The position numbers and the translations under genes were made by a program. Below the pieces are notes generated by a model that was not told the origin of the DNA, ran no database searches, and saw only the letters and a list, made by a program, of their open reading frames with translations. A stretch of 64,000 nt of DNA, taken from contig JALPQD010000233.1 of the NCBI GenBank assembly GCA_023101885.1, forward strand, positions 1,401,501 to 1,465,500, written 5' to 3'. This DNA comes from Typhlomys cinereus (lineage: Eukaryota; Chordata; Mammalia; Rodentia; Platacanthomyidae). Of the stretch, positions 48,728 through 59,494 are shown piece by piece; position 1 is the first letter of the stretch, and the number at the start of each line of letters is the position of its first letter.

Positions 48728-48814
48728 CTTTGAAATTTTACTTTCTCCTTATCCCGTTTTTTTTTTTTTTTTTTTACTTCCTACTAGATAAGTTGAATTT
48801 TGTAGAATTGTGTT

Positions 48815-48965
48815 TGTTACTTTTTCTGTTTGGAGATAGGGTCACATTTTGAGGGACAAACTGACTTGTAACTTGCTGTCATCCACGTTGATTTTGAAAT
48901 AGCTACATGCCCCCTTTCTTTACCCCTTGATGCTGATATTGCAGGTGTAGCCAGCATGTCTGGAT
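48815..48965 (-). repeat. B1-like SINE, diverged
   Basis: TTGGAGATAGGGTCACATTT, ACTTGTAACTTGCTGTCATC and GATATTGCAGGTGTAGCCAG follow antisense B1 order. Confidence 0.6.
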
Positions 48966-50164
48966 CCTCATCATTTATTTTTAAATATATAATACATTTT
49001 TGATGTGTTGTCACATATGATTAAATTTCATAAAATTAAATAAATAAAATTAATTAAATTTTCAGGTGATTCAACATACCAAAAAGTATTTAGATGATAT
49101 ATTTTTTCTGTTTTCACTTTAAATTGAAACTTTATAATGTGTTAACTTGTCATATATAGAAGATAATTTGAGTTTTATTTTATGTTCTGATCTGCTTATC
49201 TACTAATACTCTCATACCATATTGCTCTATCTTGATAATATTCTATTTTGCCTGCATTTTAGGTAATGCTACCTTTTTTTTTTTATTCATTATTTTTTAC
49301 TCTTTCCAATGTTTTATTCTTCAAAGTGTTTGGAATTTTACATTTAAAATCTTTCTAAAACAATCAAAACAAAACAAAGTCCAACCTACCTATATGCATA
49401 TATGTATTTATAACTAGCATTTTATATTATTAGTATTAAAATAGTATGTTGTTTTGATAGATATTTTATTTTGTGATACTATTTTTACATGATTAATTTT
49501 AAAACTGTTGTTATTTCTAGGAGATTGTTTTTTAACCATAATTTTCAAAGTATTTCCCTGAATTTATACCAAGTACTTAATTTTCTTACCTACTGTAAAT
49601 GAGAAAACATAAAGAAAAATATGGATTCATATCAATGAGCTTTCATACTCCCCTCAGATTGGAAGAACTTGCCTTACTCTTTCAACACTGAAGACTCATT
49701 TAATGTTGCATTTCTGTAAAAGCTCAATTTATGTGGGCAACTTCTATTCCAGTACTCCTTTCTTACACCACATGAATCATGCTTCCCAAACATTACTTGT
49801 GACCTTTGACCCTGCAGTGTATGTGAATGAGGCAGCTGAAAGAATTTCCTTCATATTCTGAAAGTGAGAGCATGCAGAGTTGACAGAATATATAATACTA
49901 TCCATTCGGTGTAAGTGACAAAAAGCACCTAAATTCAGGACAGGTTTCCCTTTAGTTAGCACCAGAATGGCAGTGCCGTACACATCATTTTATATTTCAC
50001 CCAGAAGTACAGAAGAATCAACAGCTATGATATTTAAGATACCATTCAGGATCAATATGTGGACATACCCTCTTTTTGTGGACCTCCACACCAATAAGTG
50101 GGCTTTGCTTCAGAAGGCTTTTCCTTCATGAAACATATGAAAAAAAGCGATTTCCTAAAATCTT
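48966..50164. other. Unassigned sequence containing a DR1 site
   Basis: AT-rich on the left and more balanced from about 49620. Apart from the DR1 at 49800-49812 nothing is recognised. Confidence 0.45.
49800..49812 (-). promoter_or_regulatory. Perfect DR1 site (HNF4/RXR-type)
   Basis: On the minus strand the sequence reads GGGTCAAAGGTCA, two AGGTCA-like half-sites with a single A spacer. This is the classic DR1 bound by HNF4 homodimers and by RXR heterodimers. It lies in non-repeat-looking DNA about 11 kb upstream of the HNF4G start. Function is inferred only. Confidence 0.5.
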
Positions 50165-50348
50165 TAGAAGTTACCTAAAAGGGTTAGCAAGGTAGCTTGG
50201 TGTATAAATGCATTTGTGTGCTAACCTGGTGATGTAAGTTTGATCCTTGAAGCCCATATAATAGAAGAGAACTGACTTGTGAAAGTTGTCCTCTGTGTCT
50301 TCATGCTCTCTCTCTCTCTCTCATATGAAATAAATAAAATAAATATTA
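50165..50348 (+). repeat. B2-like SINE
   Basis: AGCAAGGTAGCTTGGTGTAT, then GAGAACTGACTTGTGAAAGT and TGTCCTCTGTGTCTTCATGC, (CT)n and an AATAAATAAAATAAATA tail. Confidence 0.8.
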
Positions 50349-50641
50349 CTAAAAGAAATATCCTTAAGATTTTTATGCACCATTGTAAATACCATATTTT
50401 GAATTATTCTGGTTAGATTGATGTCTCATGAAACTTGGACTTTGTAGTTCTTTAACATTTCCCAAATGATTCTCTCATGCAACAGAATTAGTCAGTTGCT
50501 GTGTTGACATGTAAGTACTAGAGTTCCAAACACATACTCAAGTATGATGGTAACTGAACTTATCCTAGATATCTTATCTTAGAAGGCTTAATTTTCCCTG
50601 TATTATTATTGAAATAAATACCAAGTAAGATAGTTCTTTCT

Positions 50642-50862
50642 TTATTATTTTTTATTCATTTGTTGAGGGAAGGAGGGATGGGGAGACAGAGGAAAAACAA
50701 AAAGAGAACACTCATGCATGCCATGTTGCACAAGTGGAGGTCAAAGTATAAAGTACAACTTTAAATTATCAGTTCTATCCCTTCCTATGAGCTTCTAGGA
50801 ATGGAACTCAAGTCATCCGACTTGGAAGCATGTGCCTTATCCTTTGAGAAATCTCATCAGCC
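50642..50862 (-). repeat. B2/B3-like SINE, old
   Basis: GTGGAGGTCAAAGTATAAAG, GGAATGGAACTCAAGTCATC and CATGTGCCTTATCCTTTGAG are the antisense order of an old B2/B3 copy. Confidence 0.65.
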
Positions 50863-50889
50863 TGAAAATATTTTTAATATTATATACAT

Positions 50890-52615
50890 ATATACATAAA
50901 TTTATTATTTGTATTTTTTTATACTAGGAATTCTTCCTTTTTACAAACATAGTTGTGGTCCCTGCTCATTCCCTCTCCCTTTCTCCCACCTTGCTCTCCA
51001 ACCCTCTCTTCCTTTATTTTTCCCTTTCTTTCCCAGCCTCTCTTCCCTTTACCAATCCATCATTCTCCCTCTTCATGTGGGCTGCAGGGATCCCTTTGGG
51101 TTGGTTGTACTAGTAGGGGCTATTCTTCCTTTCAGCAGTCTAATCCTTGTCGCAAAGGTTCCCACTGAGTGGTGTAGTTATTTTCCCTGAGTTCTTCACT
51201 AGTCCATGGCGAGCTACTGATATGCCAGCCATTGTGCAAGTCTGGTGAGGGTAGGTCTCATTGTAGTGAGTTTCTGGATGCAACAGCTCTGCTGTGACTG
51301 GAGTAGCCTGGTGGGCAATGAATCTCCTCACCTCAGCTCTTGCAATCTTCCAGATTACCTAAGCTTTAAAATGGGAAAACGTTTGGTTGACCTGATTAGT
51401 GCTGAGCGTTTTAGGCTTTCAGATACATTGCTTTTGGTTGATTGTTGTTTTCTATTTCACTGCTCTTCCACGGCAGTGATGCTGCACCTTGTTTGGGAGT
51501 TGAAATCTTGGCTTATATCAAGCTGGAGGCTTAATGCTCGGATCTACTTATAAGGAAAAATAGACAGTATTTGTCTTTCTGCATCTGGGATACTTCACTC
51601 AGTATAATTTTTTTCAGTTACATCCATTTACTGTAAATTTCATTAATTCATTTTTCCTGACATCTGAATAGTAGTCCATTTTATATATGTACCACATTTT
51701 CATTATCCATTTGTCAACTGTTGAGCATCTATATTGACTCCATTTCTTTGTTCTTGTGGAAAGAACAGCTACGAATATGGTTGTCCATGTTAGTCTGTTG
51801 CAGGATGCAGTGTTCTTTGAGAATATTCCTAAGAGTGGTATAGCTGGATCTAATGGTATTTCACTCTATAACTTTTTTAGGAACCTCTGTATTGATCCTC
51901 ATAAGGGTTGTATAAGTTTATATTCTCACCAACAATGTACAAGGGTCCCCTTCTCTCTGCATCCAAGCCAATATTTACTGTTGCCTGTGTTTTGGATCTT
52001 AGCCATTCTGACTGGAGTGACATGATATTTCAGGATGGTTTAATTTGCATTTCCCTAATGGCTAAGGAGGTTGAACATTTTTTAAGATGTTTGTTATACA
52101 TTTGAATTTTGTCATGTGTAAATGCCTCTTTGGTTTTTAGCCCATTTTTAAATGGGGTTGTTTATTTCTTTAGTATTTAATATTTTGAGTTCCTTGTGAA
52201 TCTTGTATATTAGTCCTCTTTCAGATGCATGATTAGCAAAGATATTGTTCCATTCTGTAGGTTTCCTTTTTGCTTAATTAACAGCTTCTTTTGCTAAGTA
52301 AAAACTTTTTAATTTCATATAGTCTCATTTGTTTAGTGTTGGACTTATTTTGTGTTCATTTTGGGCTCTATTAAGAAAAGGGTGGTTGAGGTCAATAAGT
52401 ATGAGGGTATTCCCTATTTTTTTCTAGGAGCTTCAGAGTCTGTGGTGTAAAACTGAGGTAATTGCTCCAATTGGAGTTAATTTTTAGTCAGGGTAACAAA
52501 TAGGGGTCCAATTTCTGCATATAGATATCCAATATTCCAATACTGCCAGCACCATTTGCTGAAGATGCTGTCCTTTTTCCAATGTTTATTTTTGACAAAA
52601 TAAGGATATTTGGAA
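50890..52615 (-). repeat. L1 3' UTR plus C-terminal ORF2, old
   Basis: The 3' UTR in antisense (pyrimidine tract 50965-51070) runs to about 51555. ORF2 C-terminal sequence follows to 52615, including GATACTTCACTCAGTATAAT, CTGAATAGTAGTCCATTTTA and TGCCAGCACCATTTGCTGAA. It is colinear with 5100-6080 of the long L1 but much more diverged, and no frame is open. Confidence 0.9.
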
Positions 52616-53900
52616 TATTTGAAATTTTAATTGTAAGTAGACTAAATAAGTGTAAGCAAACCAAATTCTAAGTAAATCATAGGCAGATATTAGACAGATA
52701 CGCTATTATTGCTTAAGTTTAAACATATCAAACATCACTCTCAAATATTGCTCTCCTTAGGTACTTGAAGTACTTTGAGGAGGTATGCTATCCAGTGCTT
52801 GCTGTATCACTGCATGATAGTGTGCCATTGAATTTTTAAGTGGAAAAATTGCAAGTCTTATGCCTAACACATTGGGCTTACAAATGCAGAATGAAGAAGG
52901 CTATGTTTCAGGTGTTCAAGTCCGTCCTATGTGTGCTCACTCTCTTAAGTCTTTTATCTCTTTGGAATATGCTTGGATCAGGTACTAGGCTAAACAGATA
53001 ACATTCACCCCTTTCTATAATACAACACGATCACTATCCAAACACCACCATAATCTTAAATAGTCTGACTAGCATTGCTGAGTTTGCAATCGCAACAATG
53101 ATAATATCTGCTCTACAAAAAAAGTGCCAAAGCAGTACCTATCAAATGCTAACATGTTTCTTATATCCATGCTTTTATTTTCCTTGTCAGCAAAATCTAT
53201 ATTCCAGTTAATTATTTAGTGCTAATCATCTCCTTATCTTCTGGAAAGGTGAGTCTATTTCAAATCATAAGACGACTGACCTTGACAGTAAGTTTAATAT
53301 ATACAGCCTTCTTATATCACCTCAAAGCTTTTACTTATTATGTTTTCTTGGTTCTACCAAGGCCCAGCTCTGTGAACTTCCATTTTTATGTCTTGACTGT
53401 TGGTTTCATCATGATATACTTAGCACTATTTATTTGCTTTAAATTTCACATTTATTGATATAAAGATGTGTGAAATAATAAGCTAATGGTCGCTGAGCAA
53501 CTAATATAAACTTGGGAGGCTGAGGAAGTACTCTGGTAAACAGATGTTCCACAATTTAGGAACTAAAACCATGGAGTCAAGTCAAAATCACTGCAATAAA
53601 CATTGTCATCCTTCTAAACTGAGTCAGGATTGTCAAAATTATCCACTTCATTTAAATCTTACTTACTATCAAATGACAGTTGCTAGGAGTGACATGAATT
53701 GTTGTCATGGTCCAAAGCAAAGATGTGAACTAGAACTAAAGCTGACATAAGGATTAAAAGTGAAGTCCTTAGACTAAGGTTCCTGAGTTACAAGATAAAG
53801 TCAGTTGAGGAGTGAACTATTAAACAAGTAGAATATGTTAAAGGGGAATTTAAATCTGTACAGGAAACGTTATAATAATTGTGCAAGTTCGTTTTTACTT
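52616..53900. other. Unassigned AT-rich sequence
   Basis: No gene or clear repeat. Confidence 0.5.
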
Positions 53901-53904
53901 TTGT

Positions 53905-53932
53905 ACTTTCATGTGTGTGTCTATGTGTGTGA

Positions 53933-53975
<43 letters not shown>

Positions 53976-54172
53976 GGGGGAAGGGCATTTGAGTATGTGG
54001 AAACCCAGGGATGACATTGGCATCATCCTAAATAGCTCTATCTCCTTGTTGCTTTGCTATGGGATTCATTGCACATCAGTCCAGCATTTTTATGTGGGGT
54101 TTGGGGATCTGAACACAGGTCCTTTTACTTTCAGGATAATAGAATTAACCCCTGAGCTATGTCCCCACACGA
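53905..54172 (-). repeat. B2-superfamily SINE, old
   Basis: (GT)n (53932-53972) and a G run are followed by the body and a head ending CCCCTGAGCTATGTCCCCAC. Part of the body recurs at 54687-54765. Confidence 0.8.
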
Positions 54173-54654
54173 GGCAGATCAAGTTAAAGTTAAAATTTTT
54201 CAGCAATATAAGGACAGGTATATTGGATAATGTATATAATTATTCAATATGTATTCAGGAATATATTCAATATATATTCCTGCTAGTGTGAGAAATACTT
54301 TGGCATAAATGTCCTAATGAATTAATGTACTTCTGTTGACTCTGGGCATACTTCTTTCAGAGCAGTGAACAAGAAAACAAGAAGGAAAGTTTGAATTGAT
54401 TTATTTGAAAACGACATCTCATATGGACCTTAGTAAAAAATTCCATAACTTTTCTGAAGATAGTGCCATCATCACAGCCGATTTCAAACTACTTAGTGTA
54501 TCAGTGACAGCACTTTACATTTAAGATGACTATTTCAATGTTTTATGTTCTTTTTTACTTTTATTTTGCTTGTTAGTTTTCCAAATATGAAAACCTGAAG
54601 TGAGTTTAATTTCAAAGTAAGAATGGTGTTTTAGTTGGTATAAATATCATAAGT

Positions 54655-54770
54655 ATGTATGTGTGTATGTGTGCATGTGTGTAGAAAAGGGCATTTGAGT
54701 ATGTGGAAACCCAGGGATGGCATTGAGAATCATCCTAAATAGCTTTATCTCCTTGTTGCTTTGCTGTATC
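54655..54770 (-). repeat. Partial second copy of the 53905-54172 SINE body
   Basis: 54687-54765 matches 53981-54058 with very few differences and is preceded by GT-rich sequence. It stops at TTGCT. Confidence 0.8.
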
Positions 54771-54778
54771 AAAGAAGT

Positions 54779-54962
54779 GGACTGGAGAGATGGTTCAGGG
54801 GTAAACTCTGCCTCACAAGCAGAATGTCTTGAGTTTGGATCCCAGTTCCCATGTAAAAAATGCTAGGCAGAAACAGCAGTGACCTGCATTTCTGGCCTCT
54901 GGTGGGCAAATCACCAGAAAACCCAGATAGAAACAAGGATGATTCCCAAAGTTACCCCGAAA

Positions 54963-55018
<56 letters not shown>

Positions 55019-55033
55019 CAAATTTAAAAAAAG
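54779..55033 (+). repeat. B2-superfamily SINE with long (CA)n
   Basis: The head is ACTGGAGAGATGGTTCAGGG, then box B-like GAGTTTGGATCCCAG, the body, (CA)n at 54963-55015 and an A-rich end. Confidence 0.92.
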
Positions 55034-56114
55034 TTACAAAACATAAAATTTCAAGGAAAAAATATAAGCACAAGGAAGTTCAATGAATTTTCATTCAGTT
55101 GTTTTTATTTGAGAAGCAAAAAGAGGGTTTGCTTTTAATTTAGACTTCATTTTGCTGAGTGGATTTCCATGATTATTGGTCTTCTGTTTCCCATCCTGAG
55201 GTGATGTAGACTTTCATCTTTCTTCATTTGCCTCTCAGTGATGACATGCATGGAATCTTCATGCCTGGGAAGAAGAATATAAGAATAATGAAAACTAAAA
55301 GGTGTTCTTTTAAAATAAAATTAGAACATAAATTTTGCTAACTGTACTTGAAAACAAAACCTTTTTATATTGATATTTGCATCAAAATTGATGTCATGAA
55401 AATTCTCTTATTTAATAACCTGGATTTTTATTAGCCTGTTTTCTATTTTAAATCACGCTAAGAAAGAATGATTAAATCAAATATAAAGCATAGCACAATT
55501 TAACAGGCTTAATAGTCTTGCAGATAAGATAGAAATGTTTCTGCTCTGAACTTGAATAGTCAGTGGTGAACTGAGTTCTCTTCTTCAGACCCTGGGCTAT
55601 TTTTATCTCTTGGTAGCCTACTCTAATGAAACTTAAATAATGTGTTTTGCATGCTAGTTCATAGACTTTTGGCTTTGCAGAAAACACATTTCAAGATCTT
55701 TAGTCACATTATGCAAAGTTGAATTTTTAGCAGCAGATAATGTTGTCATTTCCTGTGTTTTTCTTGACTAAGGCTCAGAAAATAAATTGCAGCCTGTCAA
55801 ACACAGGGTCATACTGAGAAGAAACAGTATTTTGCTGGGCTTTGACAGAAGACACTGACAATCAAACTCCTTTAAGAATGTTCTATAAACCATAGTTGAT
55901 CATTTATATTTTTGGATACAGGTTAACTTGGTATGTTTCTACTTTAGAAAATAATACGTGCTTTGGAACATTCAGCCTAAAATTCCTGCTATATTTATGT
56001 TGATTGTAGAGTTGACTTGCATCAGTCTCCTCTATTCAAAGGTAATTACTTTTGGTGTCACTTGGGCATAAAATTTTAGTCATCTAACCTTTTTATCCAT
56101 TACAGCCTTAATGA

Positions 56115-56154
56115 TTTTTTTCTAGAAAAGGTATGAACCTTTTCTAGAAAAAAA
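56115..56154. repeat. Perfect inverted repeat, 18-bp arms and 4-base loop
   Basis: The left arm TTTTTTTCTAGAAAAGGT, loop ATGA and exact reverse-complement right arm can be read directly. Confidence 0.97.
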
Positions 56155-56237
56155 GTAGTGTGAGATGAGAACAGTCACTTTATTTCACATGTCCAAGGTT
56201 GGTTTACACAAACTCAATTTTACATACTTATTTTGCC

Positions 56238-56353
56238 GATGTATGTCATAGGTGTGTTTCCTGAGTTATATAAAGTGTATTTTCACTTTTGAATGGATGT
56301 ATGTCATAGGTGTGTTTCCTGAGTTATATAAAGTGTATTTTCACTTTTGAATG
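56238..56353. repeat. Perfect 58-bp tandem duplication
   Basis: Units 56238-56295 and 56296-56353 are identical base for base. Each starts GATGTATGTCATAGG and ends CACTTTTGAATG. Confidence 0.98.
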
Positions 56354-57704
56354 GAAAATAAAAGGAAAACTAAAGAGTGTGATACTGGTTTTTGCTATGA
56401 TGCATAAGTAATAGCTAGAAACTATAATTAATTTTTCCTAAAAATTGCTAGTCCTTTTCTTCTCTCTCCTTCTCTCCCTTTCTTCATACCACCTTCCCTG
56501 CTTAATAATTAATAATCACTATTGAATGGGAATCACGTGGAAAACCCAAAGGGTTTAATAATTGGTGTCCTTATGAAGCATAACTTTCAGATCAAAATTA
56601 ATCATAACTTGCTTTGATTTTTCTCCTTTTCTTTCCTTCTTCCTTTTCTTCCTTCTCTCCTACCCATTATCTTGTCTTCTTCCTACTAAATGGAGAAAGT
56701 AGGCTTCAGAACTAGAGAATAAGGGATCACAAAGAGCAGTACACATAAATTTACAAATATAATCTATTTCAAACTAGATCATTATGATATAATATTCATT
56801 TTATTAGCCAAGATCCTCACTGTCATTAATAGAACATCCTAATTTTTATTCTGGTTAGATACAGTTTACCAGCCTTGCATGTCCATTTAAAGTTGGATAT
56901 AATTGTTATCTTGCCTGTCATTTCTATTGTTTTGTCTTCATCTCATAAGACGATTAAATATTGATAATGTGCTACAAAATGAGTGCAATAAGAGCTGAAC
57001 ATTTTCCCTTTTAAAAAAACTAAGAAAAACAATATGGAATTGAATAAAAACTAGTAGACTAAAATATAGCTAGTGGTTTTAGCAACTCTAAAATTCTAAA
57101 AGCTTATGAATTCAGATAACTTTTTAGGTAACTTTGAATTGTTCTCTGTTTAAAGAAATACTAGTAGTCATGGAGATTATATGACATTTATGTAAAAAGT
57201 AGAGTGTTTAATCAAAGAATTCTTATTTAAACTATTTTCTGTAATAAAACAATAGAAATTCTATCCATGTGAGTGAAATATAGTATGCCTATCATTTTCC
57301 TGTTATTTTTTTGGTTCAATTAATTCAATAAATTATCAGTTCAGTAACTTAAGAAAATAGGAATTTTATAATCCTTGATTAAAATTCAACTTAGAAGTTT
57401 TCTTCTATGACAGAGGTAGAGTATCTCTCTTTTTTTTTAGAGGATCGACATTTATTTGTATGTGCAAAAATAATATTTAAATAATAGATAATCAACAAAA
57501 TACTCCAAATAAAAATATTAAAAGTTAAGTTGTTTTAGTATTAACACATTTTCTGAGATTCTTTTACCTGAGACAAAGTTACAGGTTAAGAAAACATAGT
57601 CTTAGAATTACTGCTTCAAATCTTGATTTTGAAATCAGAAGACAGTTGCCTATAATTTCATTTCCATATTACCAAGGATGCCTATTCTCTTTATATTTTT
57701 CTTT

Positions 57705-57910
57705 TTTAAATTTTTTATTATTATTTCCGCTCATACAAACTTAGTAGGTACACCGGTTCCCTCCCTCCCTCCTCCCCCCCCCGACCCCCCTGCTCCCCCT
57801 CCCCTCACCCCTCCCTCCTCATCCCCCCATGCCCCACCCCCCTAATCCCCGGAGAATCCTTTAATGTGCATACCAGACTCTTCTCTGGGCCCTCCTCTCC
57901 GATGACGTAC
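57705..57910 (-). repeat. L1 3' end (younger family), short
   Basis: ATTTCCGCTCATACAAACTT, the C-rich tract and TCTCCGATGACGTACA match 4010-4215 and 556-775. Confidence 0.88.
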
Positions 57911-58545
57911 ACTGATAGGGTAAGCCTAGGGCAATAGAAGAGCAGTGACGTGGACAACAATGGCCAGGCATAATGCAGAGTACCAGAAACCCAGCAAGGC
58001 TCACCCAGAATCCTGCCAAACTAATATCTCCCCATTCTAAGGCTTTGGGAATCTTACAGAAGAAAGGCTGGTGAGATCATAAGATCCTCAAGATGAGAAG
58101 GTTCACTGTTGGACAAGGCATTCCGCTTAAGGCAGGACTGCTTCATCTAAGAACTCACAACAGTTAGACTTTATCTTCTCAGACCTGCTTAATGACTGAC
58201 ATACCAACATACCCCCACAGATTACCTAGGAATTCAAAAAAGTAAGTACATACAGTGGAACCTTGGGGTCTAAAGCTGGATGAGTGATGGGAAATGCCCC
58301 TATCAGTAGGGTGGCTCAAGGAGTGACAACTTGGTATGCCACAGAGGTCTGACATCCACAAAACTAGACAAGTCAGAGTGAACCCTGAGATCCATACAAG
58401 TATATAGGCAGGAGTGTAGGAGGAAGTGGGAGGGATTGATGAAGGGAAGGGAGGTTATGGGACGGAGAGGGATGGAGGGAAGGAGTACTCAAGATGCTTG
58501 TAAAAATAGAAAAATTTTTAAATTTTAAAAAATGTTAGAGAATCA
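57911..58545 (+). repeat. Older L1 3' UTR
   Basis: TCCCCATTCTAAGGCTTTGG, AAGATGAGAAGGTTCACTGT and a terminal polypurine run (58405-58480) match the family of 35186-35990. The minus-strand ORF at 58179-58361 falls inside it. Confidence 0.8.
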
Positions 58546-58825
58546 TTTTTTTGTAGGTGGAAGTTGACTGATTTCTTTGAGTATTCCTACATCTGAGTAT
58601 CATTTGGAAAATAGACTACACTTGAAATATTGACATTTATGATCTGTTTCAGCTTTTAGAAATTCTCAAAGTCTTACCCTAGGAAGTACAATAAATAACT
58701 ACAATAATATGGTGCAATAATGAGTTTACTCTTGGAAACCTGTTCTGTTTAAATACTAGTCACTCTTCAAAGATCTGTGCTGAGATGATTGTAGTCCTTT
58801 TCTCTTTAAGGTAGAACACTTTTTT

Positions 58826-59111
58826 GGAGCTAGAGAGGTAACTCAGGGGTTAAGCCTCTGCCTTGCAGGCAGAAGGTCCTGAGTTCCGATCCTAGATCCC
58901 ACGTATAGACGCCGGGCGGAAGCGGGGGCGGCCTGCATTTCTGGTCCTGGTAGGGCGGAGCCTGTGAATCCCGGGACACAGTAAACAAGGAGGAGGTGGA
59001 GGCGTCCATGCTGGTTCCCGAATTCGTCTGTGGTTCTACACACACACACACACACACACACATACATGTGCACACATGCACAACTGAATAAATAAAAAAA
59101 TTAAGAAAAAA
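58826..59111 (+). repeat. Young B2-superfamily SINE with 18-bp TSD
   Basis: A head with GAGGTAACTCAGGGGTTAAG and box B-like GAGTTCCGATCC is followed by the body, (CA)n at 59038-59062 and an AATAAATAAAAAAATTAAG tail. TSDs AAGGTAGAACACTTTTTT (58808-58825) and a one-mismatch copy (59112-59129) flank it. Confidence 0.95.
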
Positions 59112-59163
59112 AAGGTAGGACACTTTTTTATGATCATCATGTCCACCATAAGAAGAAGATAGA

Positions 59164-59372
59164 AGGCTGGAGAGATGGCTCAGGGGTTAAGCCTCCGCCT
59201 TGCAGGCGGAAGGTCCCGAGTTCGGATCCCAGATCCCACGTATAGACGCCAGGCGGAAGCGGGGGCGGCCTGCGCTTCTGGTCCTGGTAGGGCAGAGCCT
59301 GTGAATCCCAGGGCAGAAGGATATGGAGGCGTCCATGGTGGTTCGCGAGTTCGTCCGTGGTTCTACATACAT

Positions 59373-59406
<34 letters not shown>

Positions 59407-59483
59407 AGACACACACGCGCGCGCACGTACACATGCACATGCGCACAGTTGAATAAATAATAATAATAAAAAAATTTAAAAAA
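59164..59483 (+). repeat. Youngest-looking B2-superfamily SINE with 11-bp TSD
   Basis: The copy keeps a pol III box A-like TGGCTCAGGGGTTAAG and box B-like GAGTTCGGATCCC. It has a CpG-rich body, (CA)n with CG steps at 59370-59430, and an AATAAATAATAATAATAA tail. The TSD AAGAAGATAGA is at 59153-59163 and 59484-59494. The many retained CpG sites argue for a recent insertion. Confidence 0.95.
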
Positions 59484-59494
59484 AAGAAGATAGA

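Larger units (their letters stand above)
55034..57704. other. Unassigned AT-rich sequence with two local structures
   Basis: No gene is seen. It contains the hairpin at 56115-56154 and the tandem duplication at 56238-56353, both listed separately, and pyrimidine-rich patches at 56455-56500 and 56620-56665. Confidence 0.5.

Noticed and set aside
56115..56154. The hairpin as a microRNA precursor
   Set aside because: The 18-bp stem with a 4-base loop is much shorter than animal pre-miRNAs, and the arm ends are T/A runs.
56238..56353. The two 58-bp units as a CRISPR-like or satellite array
   Set aside because: There are only two abutting units with no spacers in a mammalian context, so it is a simple tandem duplication.
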